Notes under the pieces: generated by a model | Seen by the model: the letters and a program-made list of their open reading frames with translations, nothing else | Told to the model about the DNA's origin: nothing | The model's database searches: none | NCBI GenBank assembly: GCA_016926065.1 | Contig: JAFGPI010000210.1 | Span: forward strand, 1-37,680 | Reading direction: 5' to 3' | Source: Candidatus Krumholzibacteriota bacterium | Lineage (GTDB): Bacteria > Krumholzibacteriota > Krumholzibacteriia > Krumholzibacteriales > Krumholzibacteriaceae | Length of the DNA stretch: 37,680 nt | Position numbers and translations under genes: made by a program | In this document: positions 30,374 through 37,680 of the stretch, piece by piece | Position numbering within the stretch: position 1 is the stretch's first letter | Layout of the letters: each line of letters starts with the position of its first letter

Positions 30374-31267
30374 ATGCTGAGACGTTTTCCGGTCTTTAGC
30401 CTCGCCCTTTTCCTGTTTGTCTTTTCCCTCACGGGATGTGCCCCGGAAAATCCCGTGGATAATTCCAGTCCGGCTTCCCGGGCTCCTCAGTTGCCCCCGG
30501 CCACAACGATGTCCATCGATCTATCCCTCTTCAAGTCCGCATCCGTGGATGCTGAAGCGATCGCTGCCGGCGATCTTGAAAGGTCATTGCTCACCGCTAC
30601 CCAGGGATCGAAATTAAACTTCCTGAACGCCGCCGTGAGGGTGTTATTCCTGGACGTGGTGGTGTATTCGGCTCTGGTGGAACCGGTGGCGGCCTTCGCG
30701 GTGGCCGCCCATTCGGTACCCCAACCGCAACCGGACGGATCGTGGCTCTGGACATACATTTTCGTGAGCGAGCGGGCGGAATACAGCATATTCCTGCACG
30801 GTAGAGAAATGGACGATCACGTGGCCTGGAAGCTGGAGGTCTTCAGCACCGCCGAGGAAATGACTCTGGATCATTTCTTGTGGTTTGAAGGCCAAACGCG
30901 CCGGTACCAAGACTCCGGGTACTGGCAATTTTACGAACCGGCTATCATCACCGCCCCGGCCGGAAGAGCGGGGGAAAGCGCCACCCAGGGGATCAAGACC
31001 GTCAGAATAGATTGGATTAACCGGAGCAGGCGGGAGCACGAATTGGAAATAAGGGTCAACAAACCGGGCGATCCGGAGGAAGGCACCACCCTTTCCTTCC
31101 TGGAAACGCCGGGATTGTGCTCTATCGATTTTTTCGACGCCAAGGAACAGACCAATGGAAATATCACCTGGTACGGGGATGATTCGGGGAGCATTGAATG
31201 GCCCGATTACAACGGAGGAGTGAAAAGCTGTTGGGACTCCCGTCAGAATAACGTCACCTGTCCCTAG
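30374..31267 (+). CDS. Lipoprotein of unknown function
   Basis: I do not recognise a family for this 297-residue protein. The signal peptide (MLRRFPVFSLALFLFVFSLTGC) ends in a clear lipobox LTGC with the lipidated cysteine at residue 22. The mature protein starts with a Pro/Ser-rich linker, then a mixed region with AVRVLFLDVVVYSALVEPVAAFAVAAHSVPQ and a beta-rich half (WLWTYIFVSERAEYSIFLHG, VAWKLEVFSTA, KTVRIDWINRSRREHELEIRVN, GNITWYGDDSGSIEWPDYNGG). The repeated aromatic strands suggest a beta-sandwich or a carbohydrate- or protein-binding surface domain. A perfect AAGGAGG (30360-30366) sets the ATG at 30374. It has its own sigma-54-like promoter and terminator. Confidence 0.7.
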   Translation: MLRRFPVFSLALFLFVFSLTGCAPENPVDNSSPASRAPQLPPATTMSIDLSLFKSASVDAEAIAAGDLERSLLTATQGSKLNFLNAAVRVLFLDVVVYSALVEPVAAFAVAAHSVPQPQPDGSWLWTYIFVSERAEYSIFLHGREMDDHVAWKLEVFSTAEEMTLDHFLWFEGQTRRYQDSGYWQFYEPAIITAPAGRAGESATQGIKTVRIDWINRSRREHELEIRVNKPGDPEEGTTLSFLETPGLCSIDFFDAKEQTNGNITWYGDDSGSIEWPDYNGGVKSCWDSRQNNVTCP

Positions 31268-31276
31268 AGAAAGCGG

Positions 31277-31320
31277 AGCGATTCCACCGGGAATGCCATC
31301 CCGGCGGAATCGCTCTATTC
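31277..31320 (+). terminator. Hairpin terminator after the lipoprotein gene
   Basis: The arms 31277-31292 and 31299-31314 pair over 16 bases with a single A-C mismatch around the loop atgcca. The trailing sequence (ctattcacatt) is only moderately T-rich. It starts ten bases after the lipoprotein stop and could also act for the convergent hutU transcript. Confidence 0.65.
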
Positions 31321-31431
31321 ACATTCGGTTTTCCCCAGCCGGCGGAGCAAATCTTCGATCCGATCCCCCAGTTCCCCTTTCTCTTCCCTCACGGCGGATA
31401 GGTCTCCGGCAACGGGAATTCGAGGGAAGGC

Positions 31432-33102
31432 CTAGATCCTCAAATTATACCGATCCAGGTTCCTGAGGGCCGCTTCGTATCCGGCCTCGGCGTGCCGGAC
31501 GATTCCCGAAGCGGGGTCGTTGTGCAAAACCCGGTGTAGACATCTCTCGGCCCGCTCCGTACCATCCGCCAATATGACCATTCCAGCGTGCTGGGAATAT
31601 CCGATCCCCACCCCTCCCCCATGATGGAACGATACCCAGGTGGCCCCCCCGCTGGTGTTTACCATTAAATTCAACAGGGGCCAATCCGAGATCGCGTCGG
31701 AGCCATCCTTCATCCCTTCGGTTTCCCGGTGCGGGGAGGCCACCGAACCGCAATCCAGATGATCCCGTCCGATCACCACCGGGGCCTTGATCTTCCCCTG
31801 CTTGACCAGGTTGTTGAAAATCACTCCGGCCTTCTCCCTCTCCCCCATGCCCAGCCAGGCTATGCGGGATGGCAATCCCTGAAAGGCTACCTTCTCTTCC
31901 GCCTGCCGCAGCCAGTTTATGAGGTGGGTGTTTTCCGGGAAGGCCTCGATCAACGCCTGATCGGTGGCTAAAATATCCTCCTTTTCCCCCGATAGGGCGA
32001 CCCATCTGAAAGGACCCATGCCCTCGCAGAACAGCGGCCTGATGAGGAAGGGGACGAATCCGGGTATGTCAAAAGCTTTCCGCTCCCCCCCCTGTTTGGC
32101 GAACTCCCTTATGTTATTGCCGTAATCAAAAGTGATGGCTCCCTTTTCCTTTAACTTTAGCATGTAGGATACATGCCGGGCCATGCTCTTAATGGCGCGG
32201 TATTTATGCTCGGCCGGATCCCGGCGTCTCATTTCCAGGGCCTGGGCCAGGCTGAGGCCGGCCGGAACGTACCCGTTGACCGGATCATGCGCCGAAGTCT
32301 GATCGGTCAGTATGTCGGGGACTATGCCGTCCCGTTCCAGCCTCTCCAGGATATCCCCCGCGTTCGCCACCAGTCCCACGGAAAAAGCCCGGCCCTCCTC
32401 CCGGGCGCTCATGACCATCCGCAAGGCCTCTTCGTACGAGTCGGTCATGCGGTCGATATATTTGGTGGCCAGCCGTTTCTCGATCCGGGCGGGATCGACA
32501 TCCACTCCCAGGAAAGCGGCTCCATTCATGGTGGCCGCCAGCGGTTGGGCTCCTCCCATGCCTCCCAACCCCCCGGTGACGATCAATTTGTTCTGGAGGG
32601 TGCCTCCGAAAAACTTCTTGGCGATGGCGGCAAAACATTCGTAGGTTCCCTGAAGAATGCCCTGGGTGCCGATATATATCCAGCTTCCCGCCGTCATCTG
32701 GCCGTACATGATCAGACCTTTGTCTTTAAGTTCGTTGAAATAATCCCAGTTCGCCCAGGCGGGCACTAAATTACTGTTAGCGATCAGTACCCGGGGCGCG
32801 TTTTCATGAGTAGGCAGGACGGCGACCGGTTTGCCGGATTGGATAAGCAGGCTCTGATCCGTTTCCAATTTCAGCAGGGTTTCGATAATCTTACAGGCGG
32901 CTTCCCGGTTCCGGACGGCCTGGCCCGTACCTCCGTATACCACGAAGTTGTCCGGATCCTCCGCCACATCCGAGTCGAGGTTGTTTAGAAACATTCTCAA
33001 GGGAGCCTCCGTTTGCCAGGAACGGGCGTTGAGTTCACTTCCCCGGGGGGCCCGGTAATGGGGATGGGTGGCGTACCGGGAAATAAATTCCTCGTATTCC
33101 AT
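31432..33102 (-). CDS. hutU: Urocanate hydratase
   Basis: This 556-residue enzyme of histidine breakdown converts urocanate to 4-imidazolone-5-propionate using a tightly bound NAD+ electrophile. The sequence is typical over its full length: [39 protein letters not shown], the NAD-binding [37 protein letters not shown], and near the end [20 protein letters not shown] and [26 protein letters not shown]. The ATG at 33102 has AAAGGAGAGG upstream, and residues encoded before it look like leader. hutH, hutI and ftcD are not in the window. It follows the Lrp-type gene on the same strand after 85 bases and may be regulated by it. Confidence 0.97.
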   Translation of the reverse strand: MEYEEFISRYATHPHYRAPRGSELNARSWQTEAPLRMFLNNLDSDVAEDPDNFVVYGGTGQAVRNREAACKIIETLLKLETDQSLLIQSGKPVAVLPTHENAPRVLIANSNLVPAWANWDYFNELKDKGLIMYGQMTAGSWIYIGTQGILQGTYECFAAIAKKFFGGTLQNKLIVTGGLGGMGGAQPLAATMNGAAFLGVDVDPARIEKRLATKYIDRMTDSYEEALRMVMSAREEGRAFSVGLVANAGDILERLERDGIVPDILTDQTSAHDPVNGYVPAGLSLAQALEMRRRDPAEHKYRAIKSMARHVSYMLKLKEKGAITFDYGNNIREFAKQGGERKAFDIPGFVPFLIRPLFCEGMGPFRWVALSGEKEDILATDQALIEAFPENTHLINWLRQAEEKVAFQGLPSRIAWLGMGEREKAGVIFNNLVKQGKIKAPVVIGRDHLDCGSVASPHRETEGMKDGSDAISDWPLLNLMVNTSGGATWVSFHHGGGVGIGYSQHAGMVILADGTERAERCLHRVLHNDPASGIVRHAEAGYEAALRNLDRYNLRI

Positions 33103-33187
33103 GTGTTCCTCTCCTTTACTCGAGTTTTCCAATTTTCTCTTTCCCTCTCTGGACCACTATTTCCGAATTTGCAGTTTCCTTTACCTT

Positions 33188-34165
33188 TTACCAGGTCAGG
33201 CTCTCGTATTTGGGCTCTCCCCGGATCACCACCGCGTTGTACCCCCGGATGTTCTCGGAGAACTTCCGCCTCAGCTCTTTTATTAGATCGAAAAATTCCT
33301 CTTCCGACCGGGTCAGCAGCTTGAACTCGAAATCGTAGGTGCCGATCGTTTTCAGGATGTAAATCATGTTGTCCCGGTTCCGGATGTCGGCGGCGAGCCG
33401 CAGGAGCTGTTCCCGCGGCGTATCCAGCAGCTTGAGCATGACCATGCGGTAGGCATATCCCAATTGACGATGGTCTATATTGATGGAAAAACCGGAAATT
33501 ACTTTTCTCCTGGTCAAGCCATCGATCCTTCTCTTCACCAGGGAGGAAGAGACACCCAGTTTTTCGGCCAGCTTCGAATAGAATATTCTGCCGTCCCGGT
33601 TGAGCTGGAAAAGGATGCCGCGGTCCAGTTCGTCGAGCGGATGATTATCGAAACTACCATCTCCGATCACGAACAGAGGGGATCTTCTCCGTTTTCCCCG
33701 GTGCAGGATGCTGTAAGGCAAAAATTCCACCTTGGTGGCGATGGAGAAATATTTCTCCATTACGTATTTCCCGAAGCGGACCATGATATCGTCAAAAATC
33801 TTCTCAAATACGATTATGTTATCCGCCCAGATCACGAAAAGGATATCGAAATCTCCGCCCAGGTCGAAGATCCAGGACACCTGGGGATGTTGCTCCAGAT
33901 AGCGGTGCAATTCCTGCTCCTTGTCTCCCTTCAGATTCTGGAGCTTGAGGAACACCCGGTAATGGGTTTTTCCCAGATGATAGATATTGGTGATAGCGGT
34001 GTAGCGGCGGATGATCTTTCTATTTTCCATCTGCCGGATATGATAGGAGACGGCTTGTTTCGAGGTATTTAACCGGGCGGATAACTCGGTCAAACTGATC
34101 CGGCAATTAAGATGCAGCTGATATAGGATCTCCCGCGCGAGGGGGGAAAGGGGGATGGCGTTCAT
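33188..34165 (-). CDS. Tandem Lrp/AsnC-family transcription regulator
   Basis: This 325-residue protein is two Lrp/AsnC units in one chain. The first has HTH about 7-56 (REILYQLHLNCRISLTELSARLNTSKQAVSYHIRQMENRKIIRRY) and a RAM-like sensor domain about 67-150. The second has HTH about 176-225 (LDRGILFQLNRDGRIFYSKLAEKLGVSSSLVKRRIDGLTRRKVISGF) and a RAM domain about 236-315. Single Lrp proteins are about 150 residues and bind amino acids at RAM interfaces. The two RAM halves differ and could bind different ligands. The gene has a consensus promoter with a built-in dyad and precedes hutU, so control of amino-acid breakdown and autoregulation are reasonable inferences. Confidence 0.88.
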   Translation of the reverse strand: MNAIPLSPLAREILYQLHLNCRISLTELSARLNTSKQAVSYHIRQMENRKIIRRYTAITNIYHLGKTHYRVFLKLQNLKGDKEQELHRYLEQHPQVSWIFDLGGDFDILFVIWADNIIVFEKIFDDIMVRFGKYVMEKYFSIATKVEFLPYSILHRGKRRRSPLFVIGDGSFDNHPLDELDRGILFQLNRDGRIFYSKLAEKLGVSSSLVKRRIDGLTRRKVISGFSINIDHRQLGYAYRMVMLKLLDTPREQLLRLAADIRNRDNMIYILKTIGTYDFEFKLLTRSEEEFFDLIKELRRKFSENIRGYNAVVIRGEPKYESLTW

Positions 34166-34224
34166 AGTTTTTTCTTCCCTGGCGGTTAACGGCGGCGTGT
34201 CCGGCCCCGCTTTACAAGCGTTAA

Positions 34225-34260
34225 GATTAAAATTATAGGAGCGGATCCTACATATGTCAA
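34225..34260 (-). promoter_or_regulatory. Exact consensus sigma-70 promoter of the Lrp-type gene
   Basis: On the minus strand TTGACA (34255-34260) and TATAAT (34232-34237) are both perfect and separated by exactly 17 bases. Transcription would start near 34225, giving a leader of about 60 bases before the ATG at 34165. Such a strong promoter for a regulator suggests that repression controls it. Confidence 0.85.
34236..34250. promoter_or_regulatory. 15-base Lrp-type dyad between -10 and -35 (candidate operator)
   Basis: TAGGA-GCGGA-TCCTA is a 15-base inverted repeat with five-base arms inside the promoter spacer, touching the -10. It fits the outer pattern YAG-N9-CTR of Lrp-family sites (TAG at the left end, CTA at the right). 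Binding there would block RNA polymerase, so autorepression by the tandem Lrp protein is likely. Confidence 0.5.
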
Positions 34261-34407
34261 TAATAAAACGTAAATATTTTTACAAACATATTCAATCTCC
34301 CTCTGATATACAGTTTTATTAAATTGTAGCGTCGTGGCTTTCCCTGGACCACCACCGGAAAGACAGGTCGCGCCTTACCCTGATCCGGTCTCTCCCTTTC
34401 CCGGAGA

Positions 34408-34429
34408 AGGCCTGGGGGAACCCCAGCCT
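34408..34429 (-). terminator. Short hairpin past the end of the mog gene
   Basis: CTGGGG and CCCCAG (34412-34417 and 34421-34426) with AGG/CCT outside a bulge form a hairpin about 45 bases after the mogA stop on the minus strand. There is no U-run after it, so termination is uncertain. The rest of 34166-34470 holds only the Lrp promoter and AT-rich sequence. Confidence 0.35.
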
Positions 34430-34470
34430 ATTAAAATGATCCCGGCCTGAGGTGGATTTACAAAGTATAA

Positions 34471-34938
34471 TTAGTGCCCTTCCCCCCGGATCATCCGCAG
34501 GGCGTGAGGCAGGAGGGGAACCAACAACCGGGCGCAATACTGCGCGCCCTTCACCGATCCGGGCAGATTTACAATCAAGGTCCGTCCGCGGATCCCGGAC
34601 ACGCCCCGGGAAAGTACGGCGTTGACCGTCTCCCGGCAGGATTCCCGGCGGAGGTATTCGGCTATGCCCGGTATCATGCGGTCGCAGAAGGCCTCGGTTA
34701 CACCGGGAGTGTTATCCCGGGGACCAATTCCGGTCCCCCCGGTGGTGATTATCACGTCGCGGTCCAGATTACCGCCCAGGGCCTTCTCAATATCACCGCC
34801 ATCGTCGGTGACGATTTCCAGCTCCAGGTCGATTTCCGGCCAGGTCTCCCTCAAGATCTCCGCGACGGCCGGTCCCGATCTATCCTCATAGATGCCGGCC
34901 GAGGCCCGGTCAGATATGGTAAGTACCTTCACTTTCAC
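34471..34938 (-). CDS. mogA: Molybdopterin adenylyltransferase (MogA/MoaB family)
   Basis: This 155-residue enzyme adenylylates molybdopterin before molybdenum insertion by MoeA. Family motifs are VLTISDRASAGIYEDRSGPAVAEIL, TTGGTGIGPRDNTPG and LSRGVSGIRGRTLIVNLPGSVKGA, in which the GGTG and the Asp after it form the substrate site. Both MogA and the MoaB of other bacteria share this fold; the text reads slightly more like MogA. The GTG at 34938 follows GGAGGGAGGGGAG, and the gene overlaps the end of the MOSC gene by 29 bases. It is the last gene of the cofactor operon. Confidence 0.9.
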   Translation of the reverse strand: MKVKVLTISDRASAGIYEDRSGPAVAEILRETWPEIDLELEIVTDDGGDIEKALGGNLDRDVIITTGGTGIGPRDNTPGVTEAFCDRMIPGIAEYLRRESCRETVNAVLSRGVSGIRGRTLIVNLPGSVKGAQYCARLLVPLLPHALRMIRGEGH

Positions 34939-35347
34939 CGGTTATCTCCCCTCCCTCCAGCACCCGGGCGAATATCCCCCGCCCGGGCATTATACACTCC
35001 CCGGCCCGCTTGAGTATTTCGCACCCTTTATGGCATTCCTTTCCGATTTGGGTTACTTCCAGTTTCACCTCACCGATCTGCAGTATCGCGCCCAGCGGCA
35101 GGGAGGGTAGATCTATTCCCCGGGTGGTGATATTTTCGGCAAAATCACCGGGGCCCAGCGAATCCAGCTTATTCCGCATATACTCGATATCCTCCTCCGC
35201 CAGCAGCGATATCTGCCGATGCCAGTCACCGGCATGAGCGTCCCCCACGATGCCATGATTCTTTTTAACCACTACTTTGGGGACGGGCCTCTTGGAGCGG
35301 CCGGGTTTCCCGGAAACGTTCAAGGAAACGATCTTGAATCTTTTCAT
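34910..35347 (-). CDS. MOSC-domain protein in the molybdenum-cofactor operon
   Basis: This 145-residue protein is a single MOSC domain. Visible pieces are LNVSGKPGRSKRPV, HGIVGDAHAGDWHRQISLLAEEDI, GDFAENITTRGIDLPSLPLGAILQIGEVKLEVTQIGKECHKGCEI and the conserved Cys in GKECHKGC. MOSC domains occur in molybdenum-cofactor sulfurases and mARC-type proteins and in YiiM. Stand-alone versions beside moaC/mog are common in anaerobes and probably handle or sulfurate the cofactor, but their exact role is not established. Its start overlaps the moaC stop by four bases. Confidence 0.9.
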   Translation of the reverse strand: MKRFKIVSLNVSGKPGRSKRPVPKVVVKKNHGIVGDAHAGDWHRQISLLAEEDIEYMRNKLDSLGPGDFAENITTRGIDLPSLPLGAILQIGEVKLEVTQIGKECHKGCEILKRAGECIMPGRGIFARVLEGGEITGESEGTYHI

Positions 35348-35793
35348 AACGGTTCCTTTTTCTTGCTCACCAGGGAGATGTCGCCGATGACCATTTTCTT
35401 ATCCACCGCCTTGCACATGTCATAAATGGTCAGGGCGGCGGTGGAGACCGCGGTCAGGGCTTCCATCTCCACCCCGGTTCTGGCGGTGGTGACCACCGTG
35501 GCGAGGATTTCAATCTTACCGGGCTTCATTGAAAAATCGATACTGACCAGGTCCAGGGGCAGGGGATGGCACAAGGGAATCAGTTCTCCGGTTTTCTTGG
35601 CCCCCATTATCGCCGCCACCCGGGCGCAGGCCAGGGGATCACCTTTTTTCATCCCCCCCTGCTCGATGAGCTGGATGGTCTCCTCACCCAGGAATACCGC
35701 GCCCCGGGCCACGGCCGTCCTCTTAACCAGCGGCTTGCCCGAGATATCGACCATCTTGACCCTTCCCTTGGAATCGAGGTGTGAAAATTCCAT
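35344..35793 (-). CDS. moaC: Cyclic pyranopterin monophosphate synthase MoaC
   Basis: This 149-residue enzyme converts the MoaA product to cyclic pyranopterin monophosphate. The family text runs through the whole length: FSHLDSKGRVKMVDISGKPLVKRTAVARG, KGDPLACARVAAIMGAKKTGELIPLCHPLPL (active-site segment), TTARTGVEMEALTAVSTAALTIYDMCKAVDK and ISLVSKKKEP (catalytic lysine near the end). It lies six bases after moaA and overlaps the MOSC gene by four bases, so the order is moeA, moaA, moaC, MOSC, mogA. Confidence 0.96.
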   Translation of the reverse strand: MEFSHLDSKGRVKMVDISGKPLVKRTAVARGAVFLGEETIQLIEQGGMKKGDPLACARVAAIMGAKKTGELIPLCHPLPLDLVSIDFSMKPGKIEILATVVTTARTGVEMEALTAVSTAALTIYDMCKAVDKKMVIGDISLVSKKKEPL

Positions 35794-35799
35794 CGGCGA

Positions 35800-36615
35800 T
35801 CATCCTCCTATCTGGCACATCGCCCGGTTGACGCAGGCCGTTCCCACCGCGGGCTTGGCCTCCACGGCGGCGCGGATGCTCTTCTCAATATCATCCATAT
35901 CGACCTTGATTTCCTTGTTGGAAAAGAGGCAGGGCTTTAAATAGCCGTCCGCGGTCAGCCGCAAGCGGTTACAATCCCGGCAGTCCGGCGGACGATCGAA
36001 TGTCTGCCTCAGCACCGGAGAACCGGCCCGCTGGTAGAGGGAAAACTGCTTGATGGTCTGCAGTTCCAGTCCGTTCTCCCGGCAAAAATTCCGCATGGCG
36101 TAGATCTGTTCGGGGGTGGTTTCCTCGAAAATAATCATGTTTATTTTCACCGGATCGAGCTTCGCCCGGCGGGCGGCCCGGATACCCGCGAACACATCCC
36201 CGATCTCCCCTCCCCGGGTCAAACGAGAAAACCGGTCACCCTCCAGGGTATCCAGGGATATGTTGATCCTGGTCAATCCGGCCTCCTTAAGCCGGCGGGC
36301 CAGGGGCAGGGTCAAGAGAGATCCGTTGGTGGTCAGGTTGATCTCCTGGAAATCTCCCGCCTCCCGCAGCATTTCGACCAGGATTTCGATATTTTTTCTT
36401 ACCAGCGGTTCTCCCCCGGTCAAACGGATCTTGCTGAAGCCCAGCTCTCCGGCGCGGCGCGCGATCCCGGCTATCGCCTCATAGCGCAGGATCTGATCGT
36501 GTCTCTTTAGTGCTATGCCCTGAGCGGGCAGGCAATAGATACAACGATAGTTGCACTTATCGGTAACGGAAATCCGCAGATAATTTATTTCCCTTCCCCG
36601 GGGATCGTACAGCAT
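35800..36615 (-). CDS. moaA: GTP 3',8-cyclase MoaA, short form
   Basis: This radical SAM enzyme makes the first molybdopterin intermediate from GTP. The motif CNYRCIYC (SAM cluster) follows DPRGREINYLRISVTDK at the start. LTGGEPLVRK and INISLDTLEGDRFSRLTRGG are in place, the second-cluster cysteines appear in CRDCNRLRLTADGYLKPCLFS, and the chain ends in the conserved double glycine (CQIGG). The ATG at 36615 has AAGGGTG upstream; a frame open to 36924 overlaps moeA and encodes low-complexity sequence, so it is not the start. At 271 residues the protein is about 50-60 shorter than usual, the loss being between the barrel and the C-terminal cluster domain. The motifs are intact, so it is likely active. 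Confidence 0.93.
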   Translation of the reverse strand: MLYDPRGREINYLRISVTDKCNYRCIYCLPAQGIALKRHDQILRYEAIAGIARRAGELGFSKIRLTGGEPLVRKNIEILVEMLREAGDFQEINLTTNGSLLTLPLARRLKEAGLTRINISLDTLEGDRFSRLTRGGEIGDVFAGIRAARRAKLDPVKINMIIFEETTPEQIYAMRNFCRENGLELQTIKQFSLYQRAGSPVLRQTFDRPPDCRDCNRLRLTADGYLKPCLFSNKEIKVDMDDIEKSIRAAVEAKPAVGTACVNRAMCQIGG

Positions 36616-36665
36616 TTTTGCACCCTTCGAGTCCGGCGGAGGCTTATTCTCCCTCCGGCGCGCCT

Positions 36666-37680
36666 CTACCTGATCAGGGTTACCGCCACCTTCTCTCCGG
36701 CCGGAACCTCTTCCACCCCGGGAGGGATGGCGATAAAGCCGTTGGCCAGGGTAAAGGCATGTATATGAGCGGACCCGTGATATTCCACTTTCCGAGCCCG
36801 ACCGTCGGGATCCATTCTGACCGGGAGGTAGGCCCGGCGGTCCGACCTTCTTCCGGTAATGGCCTGCGCCAGTGTCGCCTCCACTACCGGCGGACGATAA
36901 TCGTGGCCCATGAGCTTGAAACAAAAAGGCTTGACGAATATTTCAAAGATTAGGAACGTCGACACCGGATTTCCGGGCAGTCCGAAAACCCAGTTTTCCT
37001 CTTTTACTCCGAAAACCGTAGGTTTTCCAGGTTTTATGGCGACTTTCTCAAACAGCAGACGGTACCCTTTATCCTTCAGCACGCCGGGGACGAAATCGAA
37101 TTCTCCCATGGATACTCCCCCGGAGATCAAAAGCAGATCGGTACGGACCATTTCTCTCTCCACCACTTCGCCGATAGCCCGGGGAGTATCTTCTACGATA
37201 CCGAGACGAACCGCCTTAAAACCGTTATTTTTGACCTGACCGAATAATTGATAACTGTTGCTGTCCCTTATGGCGGCGGCGGCGGGCACCCCATCCGCCT
37301 CCACCAATTCGCTACCGGTGGCGATAATTCCCACCACCGGCCTTCTATACACCGGCACCGCGGCACAACCGGCGGCGGCCAGAACCGCGATCTCCGCGGC
37401 GGTAATTAAAGTTCCGCGGCGCAGGATCACCTCCCCCGCCTTGATATCCTCCGCCCGGAAACAAATGTTACGCCTCTCGCATTTCTTGGTTATCAACACC
37501 TTCCCGTTCTTTATTTCCGTGTCCTCGACCTTTACCACGAAATCCGCGCCGGGGGGAACCATCCCTCCCGTCATGATCCGGGCGCATTCCCCCTCCCGGA
37601 CCGCTTGCCGGGGCTGGTACCCGGCCGGGATCGTTTCTATGACGCGCAGGCCCTGGGCCCTATCCGCGTAGCGGCAGGCA
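36666..37680 (-). CDS. moeA: Molybdopterin molybdenumtransferase MoeA, 5' end beyond the window
   Basis: MoeA inserts molybdenum into adenylylated molybdopterin. The visible 338 residues lack only the N-terminus, which lies past the window edge. The frame stays open to the edge and the residues before the first in-frame ATG (37574) are clearly MoeA (AVREGECARIMTGGMVPPGAD), so that ATG is internal. Further signatures are IATGSELVEADG, LLLISGGVSMGEFDFVPGVL, KPGKPTVFGV, GLPGNPVSTFLIFEIFVKP and the C-terminal domain HGSAHIHAFTLANGFIAIPPG. It is the most upstream gene of the operon within the window, 50 bases before moaA. Confidence 0.95.
   Translation of the reverse strand, partial: ACRYADRAQGLRVIETIPAGYQPRQAVREGECARIMTGGMVPPGADFVVKVEDTEIKNGKVLITKKCERRNICFRAEDIKAGEVILRRGTLITAAEIAVLAAAGCAAVPVYRRPVVGIIATGSELVEADGVPAAAAIRDSNSYQLFGQVKNNGFKAVRLGIVEDTPRAIGEVVEREMVRTDLLLISGGVSMGEFDFVPGVLKDKGYRLLFEKVAIKPGKPTVFGVKEENWVFGLPGNPVSTFLIFEIFVKPFCFKLMGHDYRPPVVEATLAQAITGRRSDRRAYLPVRMDPDGRARKVEYHGSAHIHAFTLANGFIAIPPGVEEVPAGEKVAVTLIR

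Noticed and set aside
36616-36924. N-terminal extension of moaA
   Set aside because: It overlaps moeA and encodes Gly/Arg/Pro-rich sequence unlike any MoaA; the ATG at 36615 has a good ribosome binding site and starts the conserved domain.
37572-37574. ATG at 37574 as the moeA start
   Set aside because: Conserved MoeA sequence continues upstream in frame to the window edge, so this codon is internal.
1-37680. tRNA, rRNA, CRISPR arrays, insertion sequences, phage genes
   Set aside because: Looked for conserved T-loop words, regularly spaced direct repeats, transposase-like proteins and terminal inverted repeats; none is convincing.

Overview
The window looks like a chromosomal stretch of an anaerobic, Gram-negative (diderm) bacterium, probably from a poorly cultured lineage. 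The diderm call rests on an Omp85/BamA-type barrel with one POTRA repeat, other predicted outer-membrane barrels, a lipoprotein with a clear lipobox, and several cleavable signal peptides. The anaerobic call rests on an HdrA/Qmo-type flavin and iron-sulfur complex, a polyferredoxin, a two-subunit ADP-forming acyl-CoA synthetase and a molybdenum-cofactor operon. Genes are tightly packed with strong AGGAGG-type ribosome binding sites. I cannot place it to a phylum by eye. I see no tRNA, rRNA, CRISPR array, insertion sequence or phage gene.

Layout. Positions 1-3628 (minus): mnmA, then a BlaI-type repressor and a BlaR1-type membrane metallopeptidase whose C-terminus is coiled coil plus TPR instead of a beta-lactam sensor. 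Positions 3918-7987 (plus): an exported Spy-like protein, an ECF sigma factor, a one-helix putative anti-sigma, a membrane-anchored Spy/CnrX-like protein, a small exported protein and a membrane polyferredoxin. This resembles the CnrYXH sensing design. Positions 8000-11428 (minus): an exported TPR-SagB flavin oxidoreductase and the two acyl-CoA synthetase subunits. Positions 11663-15732 (minus): a cellulose-synthase-like glycosyltransferase with two PilZ domains, a PMT/ArnT-like membrane glycosyltransferase and a small barrel-like exported protein, closed by a strong hairpin. Positions 16019-17326 (minus): a UMF1-family MFS transporter.

Positions 17708-23598 (plus) are the most interesting part. 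A DsrE-like protein, a TusA-like sulfur carrier, a free-standing MvhD/FlpD-like protein, two different HdrA-like flavoproteins, a small winged-helix protein and a QmoC-like subunit (HdrC fused to a cytochrome-b-like membrane domain) form one tightly spaced cluster. There is no HdrB, AprAB, Sat or hydrogenase in the window. It reads as a quinone-linked electron-transfer complex fed by, or feeding, protein-bound sulfur, built from Qmo and sHdr parts in a combination I do not recognise as characterised.

Positions 23886-29278 (plus): Omp85-type barrel, DUF4390 protein, NtrY-like kinase and NtrX/NtrC-like sigma-54 activator. The next two genes, a small barrel protein (29497) and a lipoprotein (30374), each have a sigma-54-like -24/-12 element upstream. 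Positions 31432-34165 (minus): urocanate hydratase and a tandem Lrp/AsnC regulator, the latter behind an exact consensus sigma-70 promoter that contains a 15-base Lrp-type dyad. Positions 34471-37680 (minus): moeA (cut by the window end), a short moaA, moaC, a MOSC protein and mogA.
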